A DNA stretch of 64,000 nucleotides from Longitalea arenae (GCF_016924755.1 NZ_JAFFJX010000010.1:1-64000); one strand, 5' to 3'; shown: positions 16,558-25,010, numbered from the stretch's first letter. The notes: generated from the sequence alone by a model not told the origin. Numbers and translations are program-made.

Positions 16558-17859
16558 TTACTGCTTTATTACAGTCTTACTAAACATATCAGCCCCGCTC
16601 TTGAAAACAATATGATACAGCCCGCTGGTTAAACCACTCATATCTACATTTGAAATAACCGCATTGGCGAATAATTTTATGTCTCTCACCAACTGACCAT
16701 TGGCATTCACAATTTGAATAAGACCATTGGTGCCTACTTTCGGGTGCTGGATCATCAACACATTTTTAACCGGGTTGGGCGACAAGCTGATATTCATCGT
16801 GAGTTTGCTTTTTAAACTGATGATATAGCTCAGTTTGAAGCTGCCGTCTGTTTCGATCATTTTCAGCCTGTAATAGCCCTGCACGGAAACCGGTTGATGA
16901 TCGGTAAAACTGTAGGTTTTCTGGTTGGCAGCTTTCACGGAACCGATAGCGCTAAAGGTTCTGCCATCCGTACTTCTTTCAATGACATAGCTGGTGATGC
17001 CGTGTTCGTCAACCGTATTCCAGATCAGTTTTGTGCTTAATCCTTCTTCGCTGGCATTGAAGCTGGTGAGCCGAACAGGCAGGGGAGCGCCGGCAGGGCT
17101 TAAGGTAACCCATGCTTCGGCAGAGTTTGCACCTGCAGCAACCCGGAAACCATCATATTCGGCATCAGGAGAATTATCATCATCGCTTTGAGAGACTTTC
17201 AGGGCATTCAGCAGGCTGCCATAGGCAACTTCGCCCGTATTCAATTGCGAAACTTCAGCAGTATCAATGGAAGGCTCCTGCGTTAATGAAGGGTTGACCC
17301 ATAAATATACGTCGTCATTGCCGCCACCTGGTACCACATCATAACGCATCACGATCAGGTAGGTAGTACCATACATGTAGCCCGTAGACGTATAATTCGG
17401 GTTTGCGCTGCCTACCGCTACGCCAAATTCAATAGCGGTGCTCGATCCATTTCTTTCACCTATATAGAACTGTGCCGGAAAAGCGTTGGCAGCGGTATCG
17501 GCAAGCGCAATGGAGTACTCAGGCCCGCCATTGAATTGGCTGGCGTAGGATACCCGTACTAAAAACGACATGAAAATTGTTTTCGCGGAACTTGTATTTA
17601 TGCCAACAGAGAAAGGTTTGTGTGGGTCGGTTCCGTTCACTGAAGCCACTGACATATATTGGCCGCCGCTTGTATAACCGGGTAGGGTAAGCGGATTAAA
17701 GTTGTTTACCTGTACGTCGAAACCACTTCCTTTTTGTACCCAGCCATTCTGGTTTCCCAACGGGTTGGTGTAACCGGTGAAGTTTTCGTTGATAACCAAT
17801 TGTGCTTTTGAAGCCAGGGCAATAGCAGATACCATGAGCAAAGAGTAGATCTTTTTCAT
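16558..17859 (-). CDS. Secreted protein with type A T9SS C-terminal sorting domain
   Basis: A 433-residue protein. It has a signal peptide (about 1-19, MKKIYSLLMVSAIALASKAQ) and an N-terminal region (20-245) starting VINENFTGYTNPLGNQNG, of the kind found in beta-sandwich (LamG-like) domains. An Fn3-like/Ig-like segment follows (about 255-345, PLPVRLTSFNASEEG). The last 80 residues form a type A sorting domain (LSPNPVKNVLMIQHPKVG ... GLTSGLYHIVFKSG ... KTVIKQ). It should be exported through the Sec system and then by T9SS, and be either surface-anchored or released. Its ligand is unknown. Confidence 0.85.
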   Translation of the reverse strand: MKKIYSLLMVSAIALASKAQLVINENFTGYTNPLGNQNGWVQKGSGFDVQVNNFNPLTLPGYTSGGQYMSVASVNGTDPHKPFSVGINTSSAKTIFMSFLVRVSYASQFNGGPEYSIALADTAANAFPAQFYIGERNGSSTAIEFGVAVGSANPNYTSTGYMYGTTYLIVMRYDVVPGGGNDDVYLWVNPSLTQEPSIDTAEVSQLNTGEVAYGSLLNALKVSQSDDDNSPDAEYDGFRVAAGANSAEAWVTLSPAGAPLPVRLTSFNASEEGLSTKLIWNTVDEHGITSYVIERSTDGRTFSAIGSVKAANQKTYSFTDHQPVSVQGYYRLKMIETDGSFKLSYIISLKSKLTMNISLSPNPVKNVLMIQHPKVGTNGLIQIVNANGQLVRDIKLFANAVISNVDMSGLTSGLYHIVFKSGADMFSKTVIKQ

Positions 17860-18175
17860 TTCAGTTGATTTTGGATGAATTAAAATTAGGGATGGCCCCA
17901 GAGGAATTGGAGGAAACGCTTTTCTGCTACATGTTTGTAGAAAAGACTAATCGGAGGTCTTCAAAAGGATTAATGAAAAGAAATATCCCGGATGGTTTTG
18001 ATTATTATGGTGCTGGAGTTTCGAAAGGATCTGTGGTAGAAGTAAGCTGATGTAAAAATATATTGCCTTTTTTTAAGATGCAATAGGATGCCGGCTTTCT
18101 TGACATTGATCAAACCCGCAGTACATGGGAATCGAAATTTGCTTACATTACGATCATGCCATTGTCAACCTGTCT

Positions 18176-18311
18176 ATGAAACAGGTTACACCATTCGTTC
18201 CCGCCTTTACCCACATGCTGTGCGCACCCCTGGCCGGGTATTCACAAAAACCTGGTCGCCAATGGCAGTTTTGAAGACGCCAACCTCTGCGCCGAATTCC
18301 ATAAGTATTGA
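18176..18311 (+). pseudogene. Broken paralogue of the OmpA-family gene (N-terminal remnant)
   Basis: From ATG 18176 the frame gives a signal-peptide-like start (MKQVTPFVPAFTHML...GYSQK). After a run of five A residues the reading continues one frame over as NLVANGSFEDANLCAEFHKY and stops at TGA 18309-18311. This matches NLLANGGFEDENICVEYIKN at the mature start of the gene at 15254. One extra A in the run would restore the frame. The TGA stands where the intact gene has a Cys codon (TGT). Nothing of the rest of the gene remains before the ypdA stop at 18339. Confidence 0.7.
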
Positions 18312-18338
18312 GCTAAAAGGAACTGAAGAACTGACTAA

Positions 18339-19322
18339 CTATTCATTAAGCAACTTCTTTCGTATAGACCTGATGATGAGTTCGGCATGCTCACGGCTGT
18401 TCTCAATAAACCAAACATGCGTTTTCATACCACCGCATACCACGCCGGCCAGGTAAATATTCGGCATATTCGTTTCCATGCTCTCAGGATTATAAACAGG
18501 CTGCATCACTTCATCGTCCGATAATTGAATACCTACCTGCTGCAGGAACGCACAGTTCGGCTGGTAACCGGTCATAGCGATCACATAGTCATTTTCAATA
18601 GTGACCGTTCCTTCCGGTGTAAGAATATCTACCTCTTTTTCGCGGATGGCCACTAAGGAGGAATGCGTATACGCTTTAATGCTGCCTTCTTTGATGCGGT
18701 TCTCGATATCGGGTTTAACCCAGTATTTCACCCGCTTGCCAATGCCTTCATGGCGGATGACCATACTTACTTCAGCACCCTTGCGCCAGGTTTCCAGGGC
18801 AGCGTCTACCGCCGAGTTGCTGGCGCCCACCACCACCACTTTGTGCATGGCATAAAAATGCGGGTCCTTATAATAGTGAACCACCTTCGGCAGGTCTTCG
18901 CCGGGGATATTCATCTTAACAGGGATATCATAAAAACCGGTCGCGATCACCACAAAAGTGGCGAGATAGTTTTGTTTGCTGGTAACCACCTGGTATTTGC
19001 CATTGCTGCCGGTAATTTCTTTCACTTCTTCCTGCAGGTGAATGTTGAGCTTATTGCTGGTGGCTACCCTGCGGTAATATTCCAATGCCTCCGGACGGGT
19101 AGGTTTGATGTTGCTGCTTACGAAAGGGATGCCGCCTATTTCCAGCTTATCGGAAGTAGAGAAAAAGGTCATATTCATGGGATAATTGTACAGCGAGTTC
19201 ACCAGGCAGCCTTTTTCCAGGATGCAATAATGTAAACCGGCTTTTTTCGCTTCCAGGCCACAGGCCAAACCTATAGGGCCGCCGCCCACGATGATGATGT
19301 CGAATTGATTGGTTGGATTCAT
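18339..19322 (-). CDS. ypdA: YpdA-family putative bacillithiol disulfide reductase
   Basis: A flavin-dependent pyridine nucleotide disulfide reductase of 327 residues. The FAD motif is IIIVGGGPIGLACG (about 8-21), the second Rossmann motif is KVVVVGASNSAVDAAL (about 160-175), and the family stretch FFSTSDKLEIGGIPF is present near residue 55. YpdA reduces bacillithiol disulfide with NADPH; Bacteroidota make bacillithiol, so the role fits. The CxxC pair of thioredoxin reductases is absent, as expected for YpdA. A TAacTTTG box ends five bases before the start codon. Confidence 0.9.
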   Translation of the reverse strand: MNPTNQFDIIIVGGGPIGLACGLEAKKAGLHYCILEKGCLVNSLYNYPMNMTFFSTSDKLEIGGIPFVSSNIKPTRPEALEYYRRVATSNKLNIHLQEEVKEITGSNGKYQVVTSKQNYLATFVVIATGFYDIPVKMNIPGEDLPKVVHYYKDPHFYAMHKVVVVGASNSAVDAALETWRKGAEVSMVIRHEGIGKRVKYWVKPDIENRIKEGSIKAYTHSSLVAIREKEVDILTPEGTVTIENDYVIAMTGYQPNCAFLQQVGIQLSDDEVMQPVYNPESMETNMPNIYLAGVVCGGMKTHVWFIENSREHAELIIRSIRKKLLNE

Positions 19323-19327
19323 TATGC

Positions 19328-19335
19328 CAAAGTTA
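19328..19335 (-). promoter_or_regulatory. -7 box of ypdA, five bases from the start codon
   Basis: On the minus strand TAacTTTG is followed by gcata and the ATG. The arrangement points to a leaderless mRNA. No convincing -33 TTG is visible. Confidence 0.5.
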
Positions 19336-19384
19336 ATTCTTAGTCTTTTAGTTGCGTTTGTCTTAGTTCAGGGCCCAGTCTCCT

Positions 19385-19560
19385 GAGGTAAGTTACCTGT
19401 CGCCGGTTACCGGTTGCCAGTCGCCGGAAAAGCCGGCTACGACTGAAAAAAGCTACCTTGTAAAACCAAAAGAACCATGCCATGGTTCAGGCTTTCATTG
19501 TTTGGGCGGCGATTGGCAAAGCGCCGGTAACCGGAAACCGGCAACCGGCGGCTTTTTATA
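19385..19560. repeat. Word-repeat array (accggttgcc family) between divergent genes
   Basis: cgccggttaccggttgccag is on the left and gccggtaaccggaaaccggc on the right, inverse to each other, with a loop containing aaagctaccttgtaaaacc. It lies upstream of both ypdA and the SPFH gene. Confidence 0.8.
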
Positions 19561-19612
19561 ATTTGCAAATCTTCCCTTTTCACGCTACTTTCATTAATTA
19601 AAATTTAATCTT

Positions 19613-20554
19613 ATGGATTTGTTAGCGTCCTATTGGTATGTCATTGTGATCATACTCTTTTTATTTGCCGGTTTGAAGACCATCAACCAGGGCTTTGTTG
19701 GGGTAGTGACCATGTTTGGAAAATACCGCCGGGTACTAAACCCTGGCCTGAATTTTTTAATACCCTTCCTGGAACAGATCAGCCGCCGGGTAAGTATCCA
19801 GAACCGTTCCGTGGAGATGGAGTTCCAGGCAGTGACTTCCGACCAGGCCAATGTGTATTTTAAAAGCATGTTGCTGTACTCGGTGCAGAATGCCGATGAA
19901 GAAACCATAAAAAAAGTTGCCTTCAAATTCCTGAGCGAGCGCGACCTTATGCAGGCGCTCACCCGCACCATTGAAGGTACCATCAGGTCATTTGTGGCCA
20001 CCAAACGCCAGGCCGAGATCCTGGGCCTGCGCAAGGAGATCGTAGAGTATGTTAAAGAGCAAATAGACCATCTGCTGGAAGAATGGGGATATCACCTGCT
20101 CGACCTGCAGATCAACGATATTACATTCGATAAAGCGATTATGGACAGTATGAGCAAGGTGGTGGCCAGTAATAACCTTAAAGCCGCGGCAGAGAATGAA
20201 GGCCAGGCCCTGCTGATCACTAAAACAAAATCGGCTGAAGCAGAAGGTAATGCCATCAAAATTGCGGCTGAGGCTGAACGTACAGCTGCCCAGTTACGCG
20301 GTCAGGGGGTAGCGTTGTTCCGTGAAGAAGTAGCCCGCGGTATGAGCCAGGCAGCCGAACAAATGAAACAGGCAAACCTCGATACGAATGTGATCCTGTT
20401 CAGTATGTGGACGGAAGCCATTAAGAATTTTGCCGAAGTTGGCAAGGGTAATATCATTTTCCTCGATGGCAGCAGTGAAAGCATGCAGCGCAATATGCAG
20501 CAGATCATGGCGATGATGCAAATGAAGGGCGATCCGGATCAGCGCCGGAATTAA
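19613..20554 (+). CDS. SPFH/Band 7 (stomatin-like) membrane protein
   Basis: A 313-residue protein with one N-terminal membrane segment (about 6-24), then an SPFH/PHB domain (about 25-190: INQGFVGVVTMFGKYRRVLN, NPGLNFLIPFLEQISRRV, SERDLMQALTRTIEGTIRSF). An Ala/Glu-rich coiled coil follows (about 195-250, AAENEGQALLITKTKSAEAE). Stomatin-like proteins form oligomers at the membrane and often partner with proteases; no NfeD-like partner is adjacent here. The function in this organism is unknown. The gene is monocistronic, with ExbB/ExbD genes downstream on the same strand after 136 bases. Confidence 0.88.
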   Translation: MDLLASYWYVIVIILFLFAGLKTINQGFVGVVTMFGKYRRVLNPGLNFLIPFLEQISRRVSIQNRSVEMEFQAVTSDQANVYFKSMLLYSVQNADEETIKKVAFKFLSERDLMQALTRTIEGTIRSFVATKRQAEILGLRKEIVEYVKEQIDHLLEEWGYHLLDLQINDITFDKAIMDSMSKVVASNNLKAAAENEGQALLITKTKSAEAEGNAIKIAAEAERTAAQLRGQGVALFREEVARGMSQAAEQMKQANLDTNVILFSMWTEAIKNFAEVGKGNIIFLDGSSESMQRNMQQIMAMMQMKGDPDQRRN

Positions 20555-20690
20555 CGATTTATTGGCTGTACAATTATGACTATCAGGTAATTCAATTAGC
20601 AAACTTTTAAGAAATATTAAATCGTTCGATTCGTTTTAGGCACACATTTGCCTACATTTACACCATTGTTGATTTTAAAAAAATATCTGG

Positions 20691-21404
20691 ATGAATTGGT
20701 TTTTTTTACAAGTTACCAATCCCGCTACCACTTCCGTCGCCGATTCTTTGACAAGAGCCACTCCAGCTGGCGCCCAGGACGCCCAAACCATGAATGTTAT
20801 GGAGCTTCTGGCAAATGGCGGTCCCCTCATGATACCCCTGGGATTGTTGTTCGTACTGGCTGTCTTCTTCTTTTTTGAAAGGCTCATTGCCATCCGCAAG
20901 GCCAGTAAGATCGATCCCAACTTCATGTACATTATACGGGATAATATTTTAAGTGGAAATGTATCAGCAGCCCGGTCAATGGCCAAGAATACCTCAAACC
21001 CTGTTGCCCGCATTATCGATAAAGGCTTGCAACGGATCGGTAAACCCATCGATGCCATTGAAAAGAGCATGGAAAATGTAGGCGTTCTCGAAGTGTATAA
21101 AATGGAGCGTAACCTGTCAGTCTTATCGCTGGTTTACGGTATTGCGCCTATGTTCGGGTTCCTCGGAACCATCTTTGGTATGTTGCAATTGTTCTATAAT
21201 ATCAATGCATCGGGTGAGTTTACACCAGCCCAGATCGCAGGTGGTATCTATACAAAAATGATCACGTCTGCAGCCGGGTTGATCATCGGTCTGCTCGCTT
21301 ATGTGGCTTATAACTTCCTGAATGCGCAGATCGATAAAACGGTGAACCGCATGGAAGTGGCCAAAGCCGAGTTCATGGATATTTTGCAGGAGCCAACGAG
21401 ATAG
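20691..21404 (+). CDS. exbB: MotA/TolQ/ExbB proton channel family protein
   Basis: A 237-residue inner-membrane protein with three segments: about 45-65, and the pair at 140-165 and 185-210. It has the family core GIAPMFGFLGTIFGMLQLF and the segment AGGIYTKMITSAAGLIIGLL. With ExbD it converts proton motive force into movement, normally for TonB-dependent transport; a SusC receptor is encoded further on. A stretch of about 40 polar residues precedes the first segment. exbD follows 48 bases later. Confidence 0.9.
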   Translation: MNWFFLQVTNPATTSVADSLTRATPAGAQDAQTMNVMELLANGGPLMIPLGLLFVLAVFFFFERLIAIRKASKIDPNFMYIIRDNILSGNVSAARSMAKNTSNPVARIIDKGLQRIGKPIDAIEKSMENVGVLEVYKMERNLSVLSLVYGIAPMFGFLGTIFGMLQLFYNINASGEFTPAQIAGGIYTKMITSAAGLIIGLLAYVAYNFLNAQIDKTVNRMEVAKAEFMDILQEPTR

Positions 21405-21452
21405 TTGATGCAATCTTCATCCTTATACATTATACCTTAAACGTTTCAAAAA

Positions 21453-21854
21453 ATGAGTATAAGAAGAAGACTTAGAACACATGGAGAGATGCATGCAGGA
21501 GCCTTGAATGATATCCTGTTCATCCTGTTGTTCTTCTTCCTTATTGTATCAACCCTGGCCAATCCGAATGTGATCAAGCTGTCGCAGCCAAAGGCCAAAA
21601 GTGATACAAAAGCCAAACAAACGGTAATCGTGAATATAAAACCTACCGGGGAATATATCATCAACGGTAAACAGATCAGTATTGAAGAAATGAGGACCTT
21701 CATTCAGCCTTATGTGCAGAAAGATTCAACGCAGGCAACAATAGCGATCAATGCCGATAAAACCGTTCCGCTCGAGAATGTAGTGGCGGTGATGCGCGTA
21801 GCCCGCGATCTCGGTGCACGATCAACGCTGCTGGTAGACACGAAGGTCAATTAG
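21453..21854 (+). CDS. exbD: ExbD/TolR-family biopolymer transport protein
   Basis: A 133-residue protein with one N-terminal membrane segment (about 20-40). The conserved Asp is in LNDILFILLFFFLIVS; this is the proton-carrying residue of the family. A periplasmic domain follows (KLSQPKAKSDTKAKQTVIVN ... INADKTVPLENVVAVMRVAR). It is co-transcribed with exbB. The last codon and the TAG stop (N-stop) are the first bases of a 49-bp tandem word array. No TonB gene is adjacent. Confidence 0.88.
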   Translation: MSIRRRLRTHGEMHAGALNDILFILLFFFLIVSTLANPNVIKLSQPKAKSDTKAKQTVIVNIKPTGEYIINGKQISIEEMRTFIQPYVQKDSTQATIAINADKTVPLENVVAVMRVARDLGARSTLLVDTKVN

Positions 21855-22067
21855 CTGATTAGCTGATGTGCTGATTTGCTAATGAATACAAAAACAGAAT
21901 TAGCTGATTAGCTGATGTGCTGATTTGCTAATGAATACAAAAACAGAATTAGCTGATTTGCTGATGTGCTGATTTGCTAATGAATGCAAAAAACATAACT
22001 AAATGATGCTCGATTATCGGAACTGTATTTCCATTAGCACATTAGCATATTAGCAAATTAGCACATT
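21851..22067. repeat. 49-bp tandem word array plus inverse partner between exbD and prmC
   Basis: Units starting ttagctga lie at 21851, 21900 and 21949, exactly 49 bases apart, and end gctaatgaatacaaaaacag (the third is a variant). After a spacer the inverse words ccattagcacattagcatat and tagcaaattagcacatt run to 22067. The right part encodes the last five residues and the stop of prmC. Confidence 0.9.
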
Positions 22068-23012
22068 GGTTTTCATTATCACATTGATCATCCTGTCTTT
22101 CCCCTGAAAATCCTTCTTCACTTCAGCCACAAAGCCTTTCGATTCAAACAAGGTTTTTGTGCGTTCGCCCAGATCTTCGTGAATTTCGGCGAAGAGGGCG
22201 CCGCCGGGTAATAGATACTGTTGCGCAAAGCAGGCCATGGCATCATAGAATACCAGCGGATCTTCATTGGGCACGAATAGAGCCAGGTGTGGCTCATAGG
22301 CCAGCACATGCTGCAACATGCTGCTTTGATCGCTATGCGGTATATAAGGCGGGTTGCTTACAATGATATCGACTGCGGGCAGGCCAGGCCAGGTCCTGGG
22401 ATCCAGGAAATCGGCCTGCAAAAAATGAACATCGGCGCCATGGGTGCTTGCATTACGGGCAGCTACCGCCAGCGCAGCTGCGCTCACATCACAGGAATAC
22501 ACTTCTGCCTGAGGAATTTTCTTTTTAAGCGCCACGGGAATACAACCGCTTCCTGTGCCTATATCGAGGATGCTGAGGGAAGAAGATCCATTGGCTTTCG
22601 CAACTTCGTCATTCGGTTTCAGGCTTTTATTTCCAGGTTCTGCGTTTCTTGCTTCGTACTTCTTACTTCTTACTTCGTATAGTTGGGCTTCCGAAACAAC
22701 CCACTCCACCAATTCTTCCGTTTCAGGACGCGGTATCAACACGTTTTCATCAACATAAAAAGGCAAACCGCAAAACCAGGCCTCGTGCAGCACGTATTGC
22801 ACCGGTTTATGCGACAGCAGTTCGCTGGTATATTGCTGCAGCCTGCTGATCTGTTCAGGCGGCAAAAGCGACTGTTTATGCATAATACGGTCAATTTTAC
22901 GCATGCCGGTCACATGTTCCATAACCCAGCCGGCTATATTCGCAGCCTCGCGGTTATCGTACAAGGTGTATAGGGATGTTTGCAACTGCTGTTGTGCTTC
23001 GTGAACGGTCAT
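22050..23012 (-). CDS. prmC: Peptide chain release factor N5-glutamine methyltransferase
   Basis: Methylates the Gln of the GGQ motif of release factors. The 320-residue product has the N-terminal helical domain (1-95), IPRPETEELVEWVV, the SAM motif ILDIGTGSGCIPVAL (148-162), and the catalytic NPPY in IIVSNPPYIPHS. Between the two domains is an insertion of about 40 residues (108-147), absent from typical PrmC. Its core, residues 111-121 (LYEVRSKKYEA), is encoded by gaagtaagaagtaagaag-type word repeats. The last residues NVLIC and the stop are likewise encoded by an intergenic word array. A CAtcTTTG box ends five bases before the ATG. Confidence 0.93.
   Translation of the reverse strand: MTVHEAQQQLQTSLYTLYDNREAANIAGWVMEHVTGMRKIDRIMHKQSLLPPEQISRLQQYTSELLSHKPVQYVLHEAWFCGLPFYVDENVLIPRPETEELVEWVVSEAQLYEVRSKKYEARNAEPGNKSLKPNDEVAKANGSSSLSILDIGTGSGCIPVALKKKIPQAEVYSCDVSAAALAVAARNASTHGADVHFLQADFLDPRTWPGLPAVDIIVSNPPYIPHSDQSSMLQHVLAYEPHLALFVPNEDPLVFYDAMACFAQQYLLPGGALFAEIHEDLGERTKTLFESKGFVAEVKKDFQGKDRMINVIMKTNVLIC
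22651..22680. repeat. Word repeat inside the prmC coding sequence
   Basis: gcttcgtacttcttacttct and tacttcgtat on the plus strand. The same family (aagtaagaag) forms the intergenic array at 11288-11348. The copy is in frame in the linker between the two PrmC domains. Confidence 0.8.
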
Positions 23013-23017
23013 AAGGG

Positions 23018-23047
23018 CAAAGATGAGGGTATTTTAGTGTATATTTG
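23018..23047. promoter_or_regulatory. Back-to-back -7 boxes for prmC (minus) and ribD (plus)
   Basis: On the minus strand CAtcTTTG is at 23018-23025, five bases from the prmC ATG. On the plus strand TAtaTTTG is at 23040-23047, eight bases from the ribD TTG. The boxes are 14 bases apart, so each promoter's -33 region would overlap the other's -7 region. -33 TTG elements are not clear. Confidence 0.45.
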
Positions 23048-23055
23048 CGGCTTTC

Positions 23056-24114
23056 TTGAACACCCACGAAACATACATGCAACGGTGTATCGAGCTGGCC
23101 AGCAGGGCAGCAGGATACGTGGCGCCCAACCCCATGGTAGGCGCCGTGCTGGTGCATGAAGGCCGCATCATCGGCGAGGGTTATCACCAGTTATATGGCG
23201 GTCCGCACGCGGAAGTGTTTTGCGTGAACTCGGTAAAAGCGGAAGACCGGCATCTGATCCCGCTGTCGACGATATATGTATCGCTCGAGCCCTGTGCGCA
23301 TTTTGGCAAAACACCGCCCTGCGCCGATCTGATCATTGAAAATAAGATCCCGCAGGTAGTGATCGGTGTACGCGATCCTTTTAAACAGGTGGATGGTAAA
23401 GGCGTGGAAAAATTGCAGGCTGCCGGTGTTCAGGTTACCATGGGCGTGCTGGAGCGCGAATGCAAAACGCTTAATAAACGGTTCATTACATTTCATACAC
23501 AGCATCGCCCCTATATCATTTTAAAATGGGCGCAAACGGCCAATGGTAAGATGGCAGGAGAGGCCGGTACAGAACGGCTGTTGATCAGCAATGAATTCAC
23601 CAACCGGCTGGTGCATAAATGGCGCAGTGAAGAAGCGGCGATCCTGGTAGGCACCAATACCGCTCTCTTCGATGATCCGGCCCTCACAACCCGTTTGTGG
23701 CAGGGACCTGACCCGCTGCGGCTGGTAGTGGATATGCATTTGCGCCTGCCGTCCTCCTTACAATTATTCAACCGCCAGGTGCGAACGATCGTATTTAACG
23801 CCCTGCAGCATGAACAGATGGATAACCTGATGTATTACCAGCTTACGCAGGATGTAAACCTGGTTCACCAGATCGTACATGCGCTTTATCAGTTAAAGAT
23901 CCAGAGTGTGCTGGTGGAAGGCGGTGCCCAATTGCTGCAGTCTTTCATCGATGAAGGATTGTGGGATGAAATACGGCTGATCACCAATCATGAGCTCGTT
24001 GTTCCGCAGGGATTGCCTGCTCCGCGTTTGCATTCCGGCCAGCTGCTGCAACAGGAAACCTTGTTTTCAGATACCCTCCAATATTTTGTGAACCCGCAAA
24101 CCCTGGTACAGTGA
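23056..24114 (+). CDS. ribD: Bifunctional riboflavin biosynthesis deaminase/reductase RibD
   Basis: Performs the second and third steps after GTP cyclohydrolase II in riboflavin synthesis. The 352-residue product has an N-terminal cytidine-deaminase-like zinc site with H51-A-E53, C80 and C89 (PHAEVF ... SLEPCAHFGKTPPC). The C-terminal NADPH reductase domain runs from about residue 148 (YIILKWAQTANGKMAGEAGT ... SVLVEGGAQLLQSFI). The start is TTG at 23056, giving MNTHETYMQRCIELA; a HExYMxRC beginning is usual for this group. An ATG at 23077 is possible but would remove it. The gene overlaps the next by four bases (GTGA). Confidence 0.92.
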   Translation: MNTHETYMQRCIELASRAAGYVAPNPMVGAVLVHEGRIIGEGYHQLYGGPHAEVFCVNSVKAEDRHLIPLSTIYVSLEPCAHFGKTPPCADLIIENKIPQVVIGVRDPFKQVDGKGVEKLQAAGVQVTMGVLERECKTLNKRFITFHTQHRPYIILKWAQTANGKMAGEAGTERLLISNEFTNRLVHKWRSEEAAILVGTNTALFDDPALTTRLWQGPDPLRLVVDMHLRLPSSLQLFNRQVRTIVFNALQHEQMDNLMYYQLTQDVNLVHQIVHALYQLKIQSVLVEGGAQLLQSFIDEGLWDEIRLITNHELVVPQGLPAPRLHSGQLLQQETLFSDTLQYFVNPQTLVQ

Positions 24115-24995
24115 GCAGTTTATTATTTCTCATTGCCAGTATCATACTCACTGCCTGGTTGACCATTTCCTTTAAAATAATTGAGCGGTTAGGCATTAAT
24201 AACCTGCAGGCGATTGTGTTTAACTATACGGTTTGCGTAATTACCGGCAGTGTTGTGAACGGAAGTTTTCCCGTGAACGCTTCCCTGGTTCAGCAGCCCT
24301 GGTTTAGCTGGGCATTGGTGATGGGCGCCTGTTTTATTTCCATGTTTAACCTGGCGGCTTTTACGGTGCAGAAAATAGGGGTGGCTGCGGCAACGGTCGC
24401 CTATAAGTTATCAATGGTAATACCCTTTGTATTCTCCCTGTACCTGTATAACGAAGCGGCTACCGGTTTGAAGATCGCAGGGGTGGTGCTGGCCTTACTG
24501 GCTGTCTGGTTCACCACAAGGCCCCATCGGCACGACGGTAAAGGGAAAAGATTATCCTGGGTATTGTGGGCGATGCCCTTATTGTTGTTTGTGGGCAGCG
24601 GCCTGCTCGATACCATGATCAAGTATGTGGAACAGGCATTTATAAACCCTGGTAACCAGGATGCCTACCTGATCACCGCTTTTTGTGTGGCAGCCGGGAT
24701 AGGATTGATCATATTATCATTCCTGTTTATAACGCGAAGGCAACAACTTTCCGGCAGGGCGATGGTGGCAGGAATTTGTATCGGTGTGCCGAACTATTTT
24801 TCCATCTGGTGTTTGCTGGGCGCGTTGAAAGGTTATGCAGGCAACAGTTCGGCCGTTATTCCCATTAATAACATGGGAATTGTATTGTTCACGGCGATCG
24901 TAGCCTGGCTCGTCTTTAAGGAAAAGCTATCGGCTATCAATTGGCTGGGAATTGTATTATCACTGGGTGCCATTGCTTTGATCGCCTATGGATAG
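24111..24995 (+). CDS. EamA/DMT-family transporter
   Basis: A 294-residue inner-membrane protein with about ten hydrophobic segments in two five-helix halves, the layout of the drug/metabolite transporter superfamily (EamA). Typical stretches are VAAATVAYKLSMVIPFVFSL and INNMGIVLFTAIVAWLVFKE near the end. It starts with GTG overlapping the ribD stop (GTGA), so translation is probably coupled. The substrate cannot be read from sequence. The tie to ribD makes a flavin or pteridine-related metabolite worth testing. Confidence 0.82.
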   Translation: MSSLLFLIASIILTAWLTISFKIIERLGINNLQAIVFNYTVCVITGSVVNGSFPVNASLVQQPWFSWALVMGACFISMFNLAAFTVQKIGVAAATVAYKLSMVIPFVFSLYLYNEAATGLKIAGVVLALLAVWFTTRPHRHDGKGKRLSWVLWAMPLLLFVGSGLLDTMIKYVEQAFINPGNQDAYLITAFCVAAGIGLIILSFLFITRRQQLSGRAMVAGICIGVPNYFSIWCLLGALKGYAGNSSAVIPINNMGIVLFTAIVAWLVFKEKLSAINWLGIVLSLGAIALIAYG

Positions 24996-25010
24996 CCGTA
25001 CCCCAAGCCA

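Noticed and set aside
16390-16632. Open frames with PIAHC-type repeats
   Set aside because: Translation of the attgcccattgcc array.
17865-18050. Small plus-strand frame (61 codons)
   Set aside because: No family likeness, no promoter box, and it starts six bases from a divergent gene; chance is more likely.
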